From NCBI GenBank assembly GCA_900472295.1, contig UCIA01000029.1, forward strand, positions 241,312 through 305,311: 64,000 bases of DNA, written 5' to 3'. The translations under genes and the position numbers were made by a program. The notes beneath the pieces were generated by a model, which was not told the origin of the DNA, did no database searches, and saw only the letters and a program-made list of their open reading frames with translations. Positions 44,156 through 52,501 of this stretch are shown piece after piece; positions within the stretch are counted from its first letter, which is position 1, and each line of letters begins with the position of its first letter. The DNA comes from Hyphomicrobiales bacterium (GTDB taxonomy: Bacteria; Pseudomonadota; Alphaproteobacteria; Rhizobiales; Rhizobiaceae).

Positions 44156-44635
44156 ATGCTGAAGTCAAACAGGTCGATCAAATCGCTGGTGATAGCGGCA
44201 GGCGTTTGCGCGCTGTTCGCTATCCCCCCTGCCAAGGCCGAAGACGCCTCCGCGGCGGCGGCATACAAGGACATCGAGGCGACGCTCGGCTCGGTGCCGG
44301 ACATGTTCAGAACCCTGCCTGATGTCGCGGTTGCCGGCGCCTGGGCCGAGATCAAGGGCGTTCAACTCAATCCGAAGACCGCGCTCGACGGCAAGACCAA
44401 GGAGTTGATGGGGCTGGCCGTCGCCGCGCAGATCCCGTGCCAATACTGCGTCTATTTCCACACCGAGGCCGCCAGGCTCAATGGCGCGACCGACGAGGAG
44501 ATCAAGGAGGCGATCGCGATGTCGGCGATCGTGCGCCACTGGTCGACGATGCTCAACGGCAGCCAGGTCGATTTCGCCACCTTCAAGCAACAAGCCGACG
44601 GCGTGTTCGCGGCCGTCAAAGCGAAGTCGCAGTGA
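44156..44635 (+). CDS. periplasmic carboxymuconolactone decarboxylase/AhpD-like protein
   Basis: A 159-residue protein with a signal peptide (MLKSNRSIKSLVIAAGVCALFAIPPAKA, cleavage after AKA), so it is exported, unlike most family members. The mature part has the AhpD-fold active-site motif IPCQYCVYFHTEAARLNG with the CxxC pair and a nearby His. Such domains reduce peroxides or act as small-molecule decarboxylases and thiol oxidoreductases. It follows the LuxR fusion on the same strand and precedes two further small genes, so it may be part of its regulon. Confidence 0.82.
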   Translation: MLKSNRSIKSLVIAAGVCALFAIPPAKAEDASAAAAYKDIEATLGSVPDMFRTLPDVAVAGAWAEIKGVQLNPKTALDGKTKELMGLAVAAQIPCQYCVYFHTEAARLNGATDEEIKEAIAMSAIVRHWSTMLNGSQVDFATFKQQADGVFAAVKAKSQ

Positions 44636-44711
44636 AAAGCCTGCCCGGTGACGAGCGCCGGGTAGAGCTTCTGATCATCAACCGCCCGATCGATGGGCCA
44701 TGGAGGGAGAA

Positions 44712-45074
44712 ATGCTGACCAAGACGCAAAGCGTGGACGGCGCGGCGATCAAGAAGGCGATCGAAGGCCGGGACGGCAGGATGCTGGCGAGTTTTTACGC
44801 CGATGACGCGCTGGTGCGGGTGATCGACCGCAACAACCCACCGAGCAAGCCGCGCGAGATTCGCGGCCGCGCGGCGATCAGCACGTTCTGGGACGACATC
44901 TGCAGCCGGGCGATGACCCACAAGGTCGACACCACCATCGCTGATGGCGACAACCTCGCCTTCACCCAGGCCTGCGCCTATCCGGACGGAACGAAAGTGT
45001 TCTGCGCGGCGATGTTGGAGCTGAAGAATGGGCGGATTGCACGACAGACCGTCGTGCAAGCCTGGGATGAGTGA
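44712..45074 (+). CDS. SnoaL/NTF2-like fold protein
   Basis: A 120-residue protein with the nuclear-transport-factor-2 fold. The segment GRDGRMLASFYADDALVRVIDRNNPP is followed by REIRGRAAISTFWDDICSR, the classical helix-and-turn pattern of SnoaL-like domains. A strand-rich half ends in GRIARQTVVQAWD. GGAGGGAG lies just before the ATG at 44712. Members bind small hydrophobic ligands or catalyse simple isomerisations. It lies in a run of small genes behind the LuxR fusion. Confidence 0.78.
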   Translation: MLTKTQSVDGAAIKKAIEGRDGRMLASFYADDALVRVIDRNNPPSKPREIRGRAAISTFWDDICSRAMTHKVDTTIADGDNLAFTQACAYPDGTKVFCAAMLELKNGRIARQTVVQAWDE

Positions 45075-45085
45075 GGAGGAGAGAC

Positions 45086-45400
45086 ATGTTCAGCGCCAGA
45101 TGGCAGATCGACGCCAAATTCGGGCACAAGCAGACCGTGCTTGAACTGCTCAAGAAATGGGAGCGCGAAATCGGCTCCCAAGTCGGCATCGCCGACCTCA
45201 AGTTCCAGATCATGACCGGATCGATCGGCGCCCGCGAAGCGACGGTCGAATCGCATCATCAGGTCGAAAGCCTCGCCCAACTGGAGGCGTTCTTCGCCAG
45301 GATCGGCAAGATCGACGCCCACGCCAAATGGGGCAAGGAGATGGAGCCCTATGTCGTGTCGGGCACCAGCCTGTGGAACATCTACCGCATCGTGGAGTAG
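45086..45400 (+). CDS. hypothetical protein (small, possibly dimeric alpha/beta-barrel-like)
   Basis: A 104-residue protein starting MFSARWQIDAKFGHKQTVLELLKKWEREIG, with AGGAGGAG upstream. Two beta-alpha units with ESHHQVESLAQLEAFFARIG in the middle suggest a ferredoxin-like (antibiotic monooxygenase or dabb-type) fold. I cannot name a family. It is 11 bp after the SnoaL-like gene and appears co-transcribed with it. Confidence 0.65.
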   Translation: MFSARWQIDAKFGHKQTVLELLKKWEREIGSQVGIADLKFQIMTGSIGAREATVESHHQVESLAQLEAFFARIGKIDAHAKWGKEMEPYVVSGTSLWNIYRIVE

Positions 45401-45405
45401 CGGTC

Positions 45406-45530
45406 TTCGCCCCGTTTACGGGAGAAGATGCCGGCAGGCAGATGAGGGGCGGAGCCAGCCTCCGCTAGGTTTGCGCCGCCCCCCCATCCGGCCCTTCGGG
45501 CCACCTTCTCCCCGCGAACGGGGAGAAGGG
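45406..45530. repeat. RIME-like intergenic element with two hairpins
   Basis: Between convergent genes. The first hairpin is CTTCGCCCCGTTTACGGGAGAAG (approximately 45406-45428). The second is perfect: CCTTCTCCCCG (45504-45514), CGAA loop, CGGGGAGAAGG (45519-45529). The linking text (GCCGGCAGGCAGATGAGGGG) is characteristic of RIME elements. It may serve as a bidirectional terminator here. Confidence 0.75.
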
Positions 45531-45535
45531 AAACT

Positions 45536-46963
45536 TCACCCGTGGGCAACCATCACATGCCGCACGGCGGTGTAGTCCTCCAGCGCATAGAGTGACATGT
45601 CCTTGCCGTAGCCGGATTGCTTCAGCCCACCATGCGGCATCTCGTTGGTCAGCATGAAATGGGTGTTGATCCAGGTGCAGCCATACTGAAGACGTGCGGC
45701 CGTTGCCATGGCGCGTGAGACATCCTTGGTCCACACCGACGACGCCAGGCCATAGTCGCTGTCATTGGCCCAGCCCACCGCTTCATCGACCTCGGAGAAG
45801 CGGGTGATCGAGACGACCGGGCCGAACACTTCGCGGCGCACGATCTCGTCCTCCTGTAGCGCGCCGGCAACCACCGTCGGCTGGTAGTAGAAGCCGGAGC
45901 CCTCGCCCGGCTTGCCGCCGGTGGTGATCTCGATGTGCTTCAAATCCGAGGCGCGCTCGACGAAGCTCGAGACGCGGTCGCGCTGACGACGCGAGATCAG
46001 CGGACCGATCTCGTTCTCGGTGTCGTCGGGCTGGTTGTACTTGATCGTCGACACCGCTGAGGACAGGTCGGCGACGAGCTTGTCGTAGATCTTCTTGCCG
46101 GCATAGATGCGGCAGGCCGCCGTGCAGTCCTGGCCGGCATTGTAGTAGCCGAAGGCACGCAGGCCGCTGACGACGGCACCGAGGTCGGCGTCGTCAAAGA
46201 CGATGACCGGCGCCTTGCCGCCGAGTTCGAGATGCGTGCGCTTGACCGACTTGGCGGCGGCCTGCAGCACCTTCTTGCCGGTGGCGACGTCGCCGGTGAT
46301 CGAGATCATGTTGACCTTGGCGTGGTTGATCAGCGTGTTGCCGACACTGTCGCCGCGGCCGAGCACGACATTGACGACGCCTTCGGGCAGCACTTCGGCC
46401 AGGATCCTGGCCAGCTTCAGCGCCGTCAGCGGCGTCTGTTCCGACGGTTTGAAGACGACGGTGTTGCCGCCGGCAATCGCCGGCGCCAGCTTCCAGGCCA
46501 TCATCATCAGCGGATAGTTCCAGGGCGCGATGGAAGCGACGATGCCGATCGGGTCGCGCCGCACCATCGAGGTGTGGCCGGGCAGATATTCGCCGGCAAC
46601 CACGCCGGGCATCGAACGCACCGCGCCGGCAAAGAAGCGATAGCAGTCGACGATTGCGGGGATTTCGTCATTGAGCACGGCATTGATCGGCTTGCCGCAG
46701 TTCAGCGCTTCCAACGCAGCAAACTCCTCGGCCTCGGCCTCGATGCGATCGGCGATCTTGAGGAGATAGCCCGAGCGCTGCGCCGGCGTGGTGCGCGACC
46801 ACAGGACGAAGGCCTTTTGGGCGGCGGCCACCGCCGCCTCGATCTGCGCAGGGCTTGCTTCCGGCAAATTGAGAATGGTTGCCCCGGTCTTCGGATTGAG
46901 GACCGGCTCCTCGGTCTCGGTACCCTTCTCGAACTTCGAGCCGATCAGCATCTGGGTGTCCAT
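45536..46963 (-). CDS. patD: gamma-aminobutyraldehyde dehydrogenase
   Basis: Aldehyde dehydrogenase of 475 residues, the length of E. coli PatD/YdcW. It oxidises 4-aminobutyraldehyde (from putrescine) to GABA with NAD+. It has the NAD-binding segment around GDVATGKKV, the general base Glu in LELGGKAPVIV and the catalytic Cys in GYYNAGQDCTAACR, where the family has Q-x-C. The C-terminal HGGLKQSGYGKDMSLYALEDYT is typical of the ABALDH group. Its place downstream of ydcSTUV repeats the E. coli ydcSTUVW arrangement. Confidence 0.88.
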   Translation of the reverse strand: MDTQMLIGSKFEKGTETEEPVLNPKTGATILNLPEASPAQIEAAVAAAQKAFVLWSRTTPAQRSGYLLKIADRIEAEAEEFAALEALNCGKPINAVLNDEIPAIVDCYRFFAGAVRSMPGVVAGEYLPGHTSMVRRDPIGIVASIAPWNYPLMMMAWKLAPAIAGGNTVVFKPSEQTPLTALKLARILAEVLPEGVVNVVLGRGDSVGNTLINHAKVNMISITGDVATGKKVLQAAAKSVKRTHLELGGKAPVIVFDDADLGAVVSGLRAFGYYNAGQDCTAACRIYAGKKIYDKLVADLSSAVSTIKYNQPDDTENEIGPLISRRQRDRVSSFVERASDLKHIEITTGGKPGEGSGFYYQPTVVAGALQEDEIVRREVFGPVVSITRFSEVDEAVGWANDSDYGLASSVWTKDVSRAMATAARLQYGCTWINTHFMLTNEMPHGGLKQSGYGKDMSLYALEDYTAVRHVMVAHG

Positions 46964-46985
46964 TGGGCGTTCTCCTTGATCAGGA

Positions 46986-47064
46986 GCGAGTGGCGAATAG
47001 CGAATAGCGAGTAGGGTTTGACCGCCGATCTTTCCCTGTTCGCCACTCGCTACTCCCTATTCGC
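46986..47064. repeat. inverted repeat element between ydcV and patD
   Basis: GCGAGTGGCGAA (46986-46997) pairs exactly with TTCGCCACTCGC (47039-47050). A second pair, around GCGAATAGCGAGTAG (about 47000-47014) and CTACTCCCTATTCGC (47050-47064), crosses it. It fills the gap between ydcV and patD and could form alternative hairpins in the operon transcript. Confidence 0.75.
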
Positions 47065-47069
47065 TTGTT

Positions 47070-47885
47070 TCATTTCCCACTGCCGGCGATCTGGTCGCCG
47101 TCGCGGGTCAGGTAATAGGCAAGCAGGATGGGCAGCAGCGTCACCAACACCACGACCATGGCCACGACATTGGTGACCGGGCGCTGGCGCGGGCGGATCA
47201 GCTCCTCCAGCATCCAGATCGGCACGGTCTGCTGCTGGCCGGCGGTGAAGGTGGTGACGATGACCTCGTCGAACGACAGTGCGAAGGCGAGCATGCCGCC
47301 GGCAAGCAGTGCGGTGGCGATGTTGGGCAGCACCACATACCGGAAGGTCTGGAAACCGTCGGCGCCGAGGTCCATCGAGGCCTCGATCATCGAGCCCGAG
47401 GAGCGGCGGAAACGAGCGACCGCATTGTTGTAGACGACGACGACGCAGAAGGTGGCGTGGCCGAGCACGATCGTCCAGAACGAGAACGGGATGTCGGCCA
47501 GCGAGAAGGCCGAGCGCAACGCGATGCCGGTGATGATGCCGGGCAGCGCGATCGGCAGGATGACCAGCAGCGAGATGGTCTCGCGGCCGAAGAATTTCGT
47601 CCGTGAGACGGCGGCGGCGCACAGCGTGCCGAGCACCAGGGCAATCGCGGTGGAGATGGCGGCAACGCGGACCGACAGCGACAGCGCCTGCCAGACGTCC
47701 GGCCGGTTCCAGGTGACGGCGAACCATTGTGTGGTCAGCCCCGGCGGCGGCCAGACGAAGCTCTTCTCCTCTGTCGTGAAGGCGTAGACGAAGATCAGCA
47801 GGATCGGCAGATGCAGGAACAGCAGGCCGCAGGCGGCTGCGATCTTGAGGCCGAGCGGAGCGGATTGCGAACCGTCAGAGCGCAT
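47070..47885 (-). CDS. ydcV: polyamine-type ABC transporter permease YdcV
   Basis: Inner-membrane permease of 271 residues, PotC/YdcV branch. It has six hydrophobic segments and the EAA-loop region SMIEASMDLGADGFQTFRYVVLPNI. It overlaps ydcU by 11 bases, and the pair forms the channel. The order ydcS-ydcT-ydcU-ydcV-patD equals that in E. coli. Confidence 0.88.
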   Translation of the reverse strand: MRSDGSQSAPLGLKIAAACGLLFLHLPILLIFVYAFTTEEKSFVWPPPGLTTQWFAVTWNRPDVWQALSLSVRVAAISTAIALVLGTLCAAAVSRTKFFGRETISLLVILPIALPGIITGIALRSAFSLADIPFSFWTIVLGHATFCVVVVYNNAVARFRRSSGSMIEASMDLGADGFQTFRYVVLPNIATALLAGGMLAFALSFDEVIVTTFTAGQQQTVPIWMLEELIRPRQRPVTNVVAMVVVLVTLLPILLAYYLTRDGDQIAGSGK

Positions 47886-48840
47886 CGAAGGCCCCCATGC
47901 GCTTGGCGCCCCAGAGGTAGAAACCCATGATGACGATGGGCACCACGGTGAAGGCTGCGGCGAGCGGGATGTTGCCCGCGGTGCCTTGCTGCGAATAGAC
48001 GGCCTGGCCGATGAACAGGCGCGATGTGCCGATGATCTGCGGGATGATGTAGTCGCCCAGCGTCAGCGAGAAGGTGAAGATCGAGCCGGCAACGATGCCG
48101 GGCAACGCCAGCGGGAACAGCACGTTGCGGAAGGTCTGGCCCGGCGACGCGCCGAGATCGGACGACGCTTCGACCAGATTGCCGGGCACGCGCTCCAATG
48201 CCGCCTGCACCGGCAGGATCATGAAGGGCAGCCAGACATAGACGAAGGCGATGAAAGTGCCGGTGGCGGAGACCGACAGCGAGTTGCCGCCGACGACCGG
48301 CAGCGACAGCCAGCCATCGAGCACCCAGAGCAGATGCAGTTTGGCGAGCAGCCAGGTCAGAATGCCTTCCTTGGCGAGGATCAGCTTCCAGGCATAGATC
48401 TTGACCAAATAGCTCGACCACAGCGGCAGCATGACGCCGAGATAGAACAGCGCCTTCCAGCGGCCACGGGCATAGCGCGCGGCATAATAGGCAATGGGGA
48501 AGGCGATGATGGCCGAGGCCAGCGTGACCAGCACCGCCATCGTCACCGTGCGCACAATGATGTCGAGATTGGCGGGCCGGAACAGGTCGCCATAGGTCTT
48601 CAGCGTGAACTCATGGTTGATGAGGCCGGAGTATTCGTCGATCGAGAAGAAGCTCTGTGCCAGCAGCGCGAACAGCGAGCCGATATAGACGATGCCCAGC
48701 CACAGGACGGGCGGCGCGAGCATAAGGAACAGCAGGAGTTGCGGCTTACGCCAGAACAGGTCGGACAGCGCACCGCGCATGCCACCGCTGCCAGGCAAGA
48801 TGGCGGGGGCGGAGGTTGAGTTGAGCGCGGCGATGGTCAT
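47875..48840 (-). CDS. ydcU: polyamine-type ABC transporter permease YdcU
   Basis: Permease of 321 residues, PotB/YdcU branch, with an N-terminal cytosolic stretch and a first helix at about residues 33-55. A periplasmic section follows (ALLAQSFFSIDEYSGLINHEFTLKTYGDLF). The EAA loop is around LVEASSDLGASPGQTFRNVLFPL. Its stop overlaps ydcV by 11 bases. A gap of 64 bp separates it from the ATPase gene. Confidence 0.88.
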   Translation of the reverse strand: MTIAALNSTSAPAILPGSGGMRGALSDLFWRKPQLLLFLMLAPPVLWLGIVYIGSLFALLAQSFFSIDEYSGLINHEFTLKTYGDLFRPANLDIIVRTVTMAVLVTLASAIIAFPIAYYAARYARGRWKALFYLGVMLPLWSSYLVKIYAWKLILAKEGILTWLLAKLHLLWVLDGWLSLPVVGGNSLSVSATGTFIAFVYVWLPFMILPVQAALERVPGNLVEASSDLGASPGQTFRNVLFPLALPGIVAGSIFTFSLTLGDYIIPQIIGTSRLFIGQAVYSQQGTAGNIPLAAAFTVVPIVIMGFYLWGAKRMGAFDAL

Positions 48841-48904
48841 GGGGCGACCACGGCGATTGGATCAATGGCGGCGAGGCCGCGATCCGTCTTGGCGCAGACC
48901 TCAA

Positions 48905-49903
48905 TCATGCCGGCTCATCCATCAGATGCAGGTGCTCGCGGTTGAAGGTGAGCACCACCGCTTCGCCTTCCGCCGGCAGTTTCGTGCCGGCCGGCACGAT
49001 GGCGTGCAGCCTCAAGCCCTCGGCATCGAGCGCCAGTTTTGTCGTGGCGCCGAGATAGTTGGTTCCGACCAGGCGGGCGGCAACGCCTTCGCCTTTCGCA
49101 GCGCGCCCGATGCGGATGGATTCGGGGCGCAGGCTTCCCCAGCGGTGCTGGCCGGAATAGCGCTGGACGAAATCCGGCGGCAGCACGTTGGAAGAGCCGA
49201 CGAAATCGGCGACGAAGCGGGTCTTCGGCCGCTGATAGATGTCTTCCGGCGTGCCGATCTGCATGATCTTGCCGTCATTGAAGACGGCGACGCGGTCGGC
49301 CATGGAGAGCGCTTCGCCCTGGTCATGGGTGACGAAGATGAAAGTGATGCCGAGCGCCTTCTGCAGCGACTTCAGCTCTTCCTGCATGTTTTCACGCAGC
49401 TTGAGGTCGAGCGCGCCGAGCGGCTCGTCGAGCAGCAGCACCTTGGGCTGGTTGACCAACGCGCGGGCAAGCGCCACGCGCTGACGCTGGCCGCCGGAAA
49501 GCTGGCCTGGACGACGGGCGCCGTAGCCCGGCAGGCGCACCAGCGACAGTGCCTCTTCCGCCGCCTTCTGCCGTTCGGCCTTGCCGACACCCTTGACCAT
49601 CAGCCCATAGGCAACATTGTCCAGCACGTTCAGATGCGGGAACAGCGCGTAGTCCTGAAACACCGTGTTGACGTTGCGGCGGTAGGGCGGCACGCCTTCG
49701 GCGCGCTCGCCGAAGATCGAGATCGAGCCCGAGGTCGGCTGCTCGAAGCCGGCAATGAGACGCAGGCAGGTCGTCTTGCCTGAACCGGACGGGCCGAGCA
49801 TGGCGAAGAACTCGCCCGGCACGATATCGAGATCGACTGCATCGACGGCGCGCACGCTGCCGAAATGGCGAGAGACCTTTTGGAACGAAACGGCGGAGGT
49901 CAT
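48905..49903 (-). CDS. ydcT: polyamine-type ABC transporter ATPase YdcT
   Basis: ATPase of 332 residues from the ATG at 49903, which is preceded by CAGGACAG. A longer frame to 49945 has no such site. Walker A is GPSGSGKTT, the signature LSGGQRQRVALARAL and Walker B VLLLDEPLGALD. The C-terminal TOBE domain (LRPESIRIG) is typical of PotA/YdcT. It powers YdcUV. It is separated from ydcS by a repeat element. Confidence 0.9.
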   Translation of the reverse strand: MTSAVSFQKVSRHFGSVRAVDAVDLDIVPGEFFAMLGPSGSGKTTCLRLIAGFEQPTSGSISIFGERAEGVPPYRRNVNTVFQDYALFPHLNVLDNVAYGLMVKGVGKAERQKAAEEALSLVRLPGYGARRPGQLSGGQRQRVALARALVNQPKVLLLDEPLGALDLKLRENMQEELKSLQKALGITFIFVTHDQGEALSMADRVAVFNDGKIMQIGTPEDIYQRPKTRFVADFVGSSNVLPPDFVQRYSGQHRWGSLRPESIRIGRAAKGEGVAARLVGTNYLGATTKLALDAEGLRLHAIVPAGTKLPAEGEAVVLTFNREHLHLMDEPA

Positions 49904-49945
49904 GGGCTGTCCTGATCTGTCAGGTTCAAAAGATCGCAGCGTCAA

Positions 49946-50073
49946 CGCTGCCCCTCATCCGCCTGCCCGGCACCTTCTCCCCGTATAGGGACGGGGGGAA
50001 GGGTCTAGCTCAAACGCTGGCGATCCCCCTCTCCCCGTTCTTCACGGGGAGAGGGTAAGGGTGAGGGGCAGCG
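49946..50073. repeat. 128-bp RIME-like element with 12-bp terminal inverted repeats
   Basis: CGCTGCCCCTCA (49946-49957) and TGAGGGGCAGCG (50062-50073) are perfect terminal inverted repeats. Two inner hairpins have stems CCTTCTCCCC / GGGGGGAAGG and CCCTCTCCCCG / CGGGGAGAGGG. It lies between ydcS and ydcT within the operon, where it could weaken read-through or protect upstream mRNA. Confidence 0.85.
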
Positions 50074-50094
50074 CCGCGCTTTGCGAGTTCTAAA

Positions 50095-51249
50095 TCACCG
50101 TCCGCCGATGACGCCGATATAGTCAGACACCCAGCGGTAATAGGGCACGCACTGGTTGTTCTGGCTGGCGCACTTTGAGACCGGGGTCTTCCAGAACTTG
50201 ATCTTCTCGAAGTTCTCGTAGCCGTTGGTCTTGCAGCCTTCCTCGCCGAGCAATTCATTGCCCTTGCAGGCGGCGGGCACGACAGGCAGTGAACCGAACC
50301 AGGCCGAGACGTCGCCCTGGACCTTGGGCGACAGCGAATGCTCGAGCCACATATAGGCGCAGTTCGGGTGCGCGGCGTCGGCTTCCATCATGGTGGTGTC
50401 GGCCCAGCCGGTGACGCCTTCTTCCGGGACGGTCGAGGCGACCGGCTTCTTGGCGGCGACCAGCGTGTTGACCTGGTAGGGCCATGAACCCGAAGCGACG
50501 ACGCCTTCGTTCTGGAAGTCGTCGACCTGGATGGCGGCATCATGCCAGTAGCGGCCGACCAACGTGCGCTGGACGCGCAGCAGGTCGAGCGCCGCCTTGT
50601 ACTGGTCTTCGTTGAGTTCGTAGGGGTCCTTGATGCCGAGTTCGGGCTTGTGGAACATCAGATAGTTGGCGGCATCGGCAATATGGATCGGGCCGTCATA
50701 GGCCTGGACGCGGCCCTTGTTCGGCTTGCCGTCCGGCAGGTCCATCGCCTCGAAGACGATGTTCCAGCTTTTGGGCGCTTCCTTGAAGACGTCGGTGTTG
50801 TACATCAGGACGTTCGGGCCCCACTGGTAGGGGACGCCGTAGTGCACCTTGTCGACGGTGAACCAGGGCGCATCCTTCAGCCGGTCGTCGACGCTCTTCC
50901 AGCTCGGGATGAGATCGGTGTTGATCGGCTGCACGCGCTTGCCGGCGACGAGACGCAGCGATGCGTCACCCGAAGCCGTGACCAGATCGAAGCCGCCCTC
51001 ATTCATCAGCGAGACCATCTCGTCGGAAGTGTTGGCGGTCTTGACGTTGACCTTGCAGCCGCTCTCCTTCTCGAAGGAGGTCACCCAGTCATAGCCCTTG
51101 TCGGTTTCGCCGCGCTCGATATAGCCCGGCCAGGCAACGATGCTGACCTCGCCTTCGCCCTTGCCAAGTTCCTTGACCTGGGCAACGGCCTGACCGGAAA
51201 AGGTCAGCGCGACCGTCAAAGCCGTGCACGTCTTCAGAAATGAATTCAT
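50095..51249 (-). CDS. ydcS: periplasmic polyamine-type substrate-binding protein YdcS
   Basis: A 384-residue binding protein. Signal peptide MNSFLKTCTALTVALTFSGQAVA. The mature protein shares long segments with E. coli YdcS: IVAWPGYIERGETDKGYDWV, TSDEMVSLMNEGGFDLVTASGD, PYQWGPNVLMYNT, VQGDVSAWFGSLPVVP and the C-terminal DYIGVIGGR. The ATG at 51249 follows GGGAG. A TTG two codons earlier is less likely. E. coli YdcS is tied to putrescine-type uptake, and the neighbouring patD supports a diamine substrate. First gene of the operon. Confidence 0.9.
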   Translation of the reverse strand: MNSFLKTCTALTVALTFSGQAVAQVKELGKGEGEVSIVAWPGYIERGETDKGYDWVTSFEKESGCKVNVKTANTSDEMVSLMNEGGFDLVTASGDASLRLVAGKRVQPINTDLIPSWKSVDDRLKDAPWFTVDKVHYGVPYQWGPNVLMYNTDVFKEAPKSWNIVFEAMDLPDGKPNKGRVQAYDGPIHIADAANYLMFHKPELGIKDPYELNEDQYKAALDLLRVQRTLVGRYWHDAAIQVDDFQNEGVVASGSWPYQVNTLVAAKKPVASTVPEEGVTGWADTTMMEADAAHPNCAYMWLEHSLSPKVQGDVSAWFGSLPVVPAACKGNELLGEEGCKTNGYENFEKIKFWKTPVSKCASQNNQCVPYYRWVSDYIGVIGGR

Positions 51250-51428
51250 CGTCAATCTCCCATTTTGGCGCCTGACTGCGAAGCCGGTCTTCGCTGCGGT
51301 CAGCCGCAGGCTGAAAAAGCGTCAGTTCGTCCGATGGACACGTTGTCGCTCTGATGGCGGCTTTGGTCCCTGAAATGGAAAGTGCTTGGAAAATTCCGGT
51401 TTCGCAAATCCATTTATCAGAAACGCGA

Positions 51429-51445
51429 TATCGGTTTTTCCGATA
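51429..51445. promoter_or_regulatory. palindrome between the LysR gene and ydcS
   Basis: TATCGG (51429-51434), TTTTT, CCGATA (51440-51445): perfect 6-bp arms around a 5-bp centre, 17 bp in all, matching a LysR-type T-N11-A core. It is about 180 bp before the ydcS start and 18 bp past the LysR gene stop. It could be the LysR site for ydcS or merely a weak terminator stem of the LysR gene. Confidence 0.35.
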
Positions 51446-51462
51446 GATGGCTCGGTAACAGA

Positions 51463-52374
51463 TCAGCGCTGCTGGCGCACCGTACGCTGCGACTGGGCGA
51501 GGCCGATGAAGTCGCGAGCCGCCTGCGGCAGACTGGAACCGCGGCGCCAGACCATGCCGACCTGGACGACCGGCAAAGTGCCTGAGATATCGCGCGATTC
51601 AATGCGGTCGCCTTCCAGCGACCAAGGGCGGTAGACGAGGTCGGGCAACAACGCCACTCCCGCACCCGTGGCAACCAGGCTGCGCACCGCTTCGACCGAG
51701 CGGGTGCGGAAGGCGACATACGGCTTGGCGCCGATCGCGGCCAGAAGCTTTCCGGTGCTTTCCTCGATCTCGTCGACGGTGAGCATGATCAGCGGTTCAC
51801 CGGCAATGTCGCCGATGCCGATAATGTCGGCGCTGGCCAGCTTGTGGCTGAGCGGCACCCACAGCCGGTAGGCAGAGACTTCGAGTATTTCCGACTGCAG
51901 CGCCGTGCGGTCGCGCAGGTTCGAGGTGACCATGACGGCGATATCGAGCTTGCCACCGATCAGGAGATGCTCGAGATAATCGCCATTGTCCTCGATGGCC
52001 GAGACATCGACGCCGGGATAGGCGCGGCGGTAGCGGGCCAGAAGATCCGACAGAACATAGCCGGCGACCAGCGAGGTGACGCCGAGCTGCAGGCGTCCGC
52101 CCGCCACCACCTGGTCGTCGGAGAAAGCGCGCCGCGCGTCTGAAACATCGGCCAGGATCTTGGTCGCATGGCGCAGGAACTGGTGGCCCTTGTGGGTGAT
52201 GTTGAGGCCGCGCGGATGGCGTTCGAACAATTCGACGCCGAGATCGCTTTCCAACTCCTTGATCGCCTCGGTGACCGAGGATTGCGAGATGGATAGGTTT
52301 TGCGCGGCGCCCGACACCGTGCCTTGTTCGGCGACGGCAATGAAGAACTGCAACTGGCGGATGGTGAAGGCCAT
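51463..52374 (-). CDS. LysR-family transcriptional regulator
   Basis: A 303-residue LTTR starting MAFTIRQLQFFIAVAEQGTVSGAAQNLSISQSSVTEAIKELE (winged helix about 1-60), with an effector-binding domain. Its start is taken at the ATG at 52374, the standard position for the family, rather than a longer frame. It is upstream of ydcS on the same strand, with 213 bp between. In E. coli the equivalent operon is controlled by the MocR-type YdcR, so regulation would differ here if this LysR is the regulator. Confidence 0.85.
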   Translation of the reverse strand: MAFTIRQLQFFIAVAEQGTVSGAAQNLSISQSSVTEAIKELESDLGVELFERHPRGLNITHKGHQFLRHATKILADVSDARRAFSDDQVVAGGRLQLGVTSLVAGYVLSDLLARYRRAYPGVDVSAIEDNGDYLEHLLIGGKLDIAVMVTSNLRDRTALQSEILEVSAYRLWVPLSHKLASADIIGIGDIAGEPLIMLTVDEIEESTGKLLAAIGAKPYVAFRTRSVEAVRSLVATGAGVALLPDLVYRPWSLEGDRIESRDISGTLPVVQVGMVWRRGSSLPQAARDFIGLAQSQRTVRQQR

Positions 52375-52501
52375 GGCCGGACTAAACACCGGCGCGGCGG
52401 CGAAGGAAAGCCGGCGCCAGGGCTTCTCCACGTCTGGCAACCGTCTGGCCGATCCCGATGACGATCGCCGCTCACCAGCCGCAGGTATTCGCTAGAACCA
52501 A

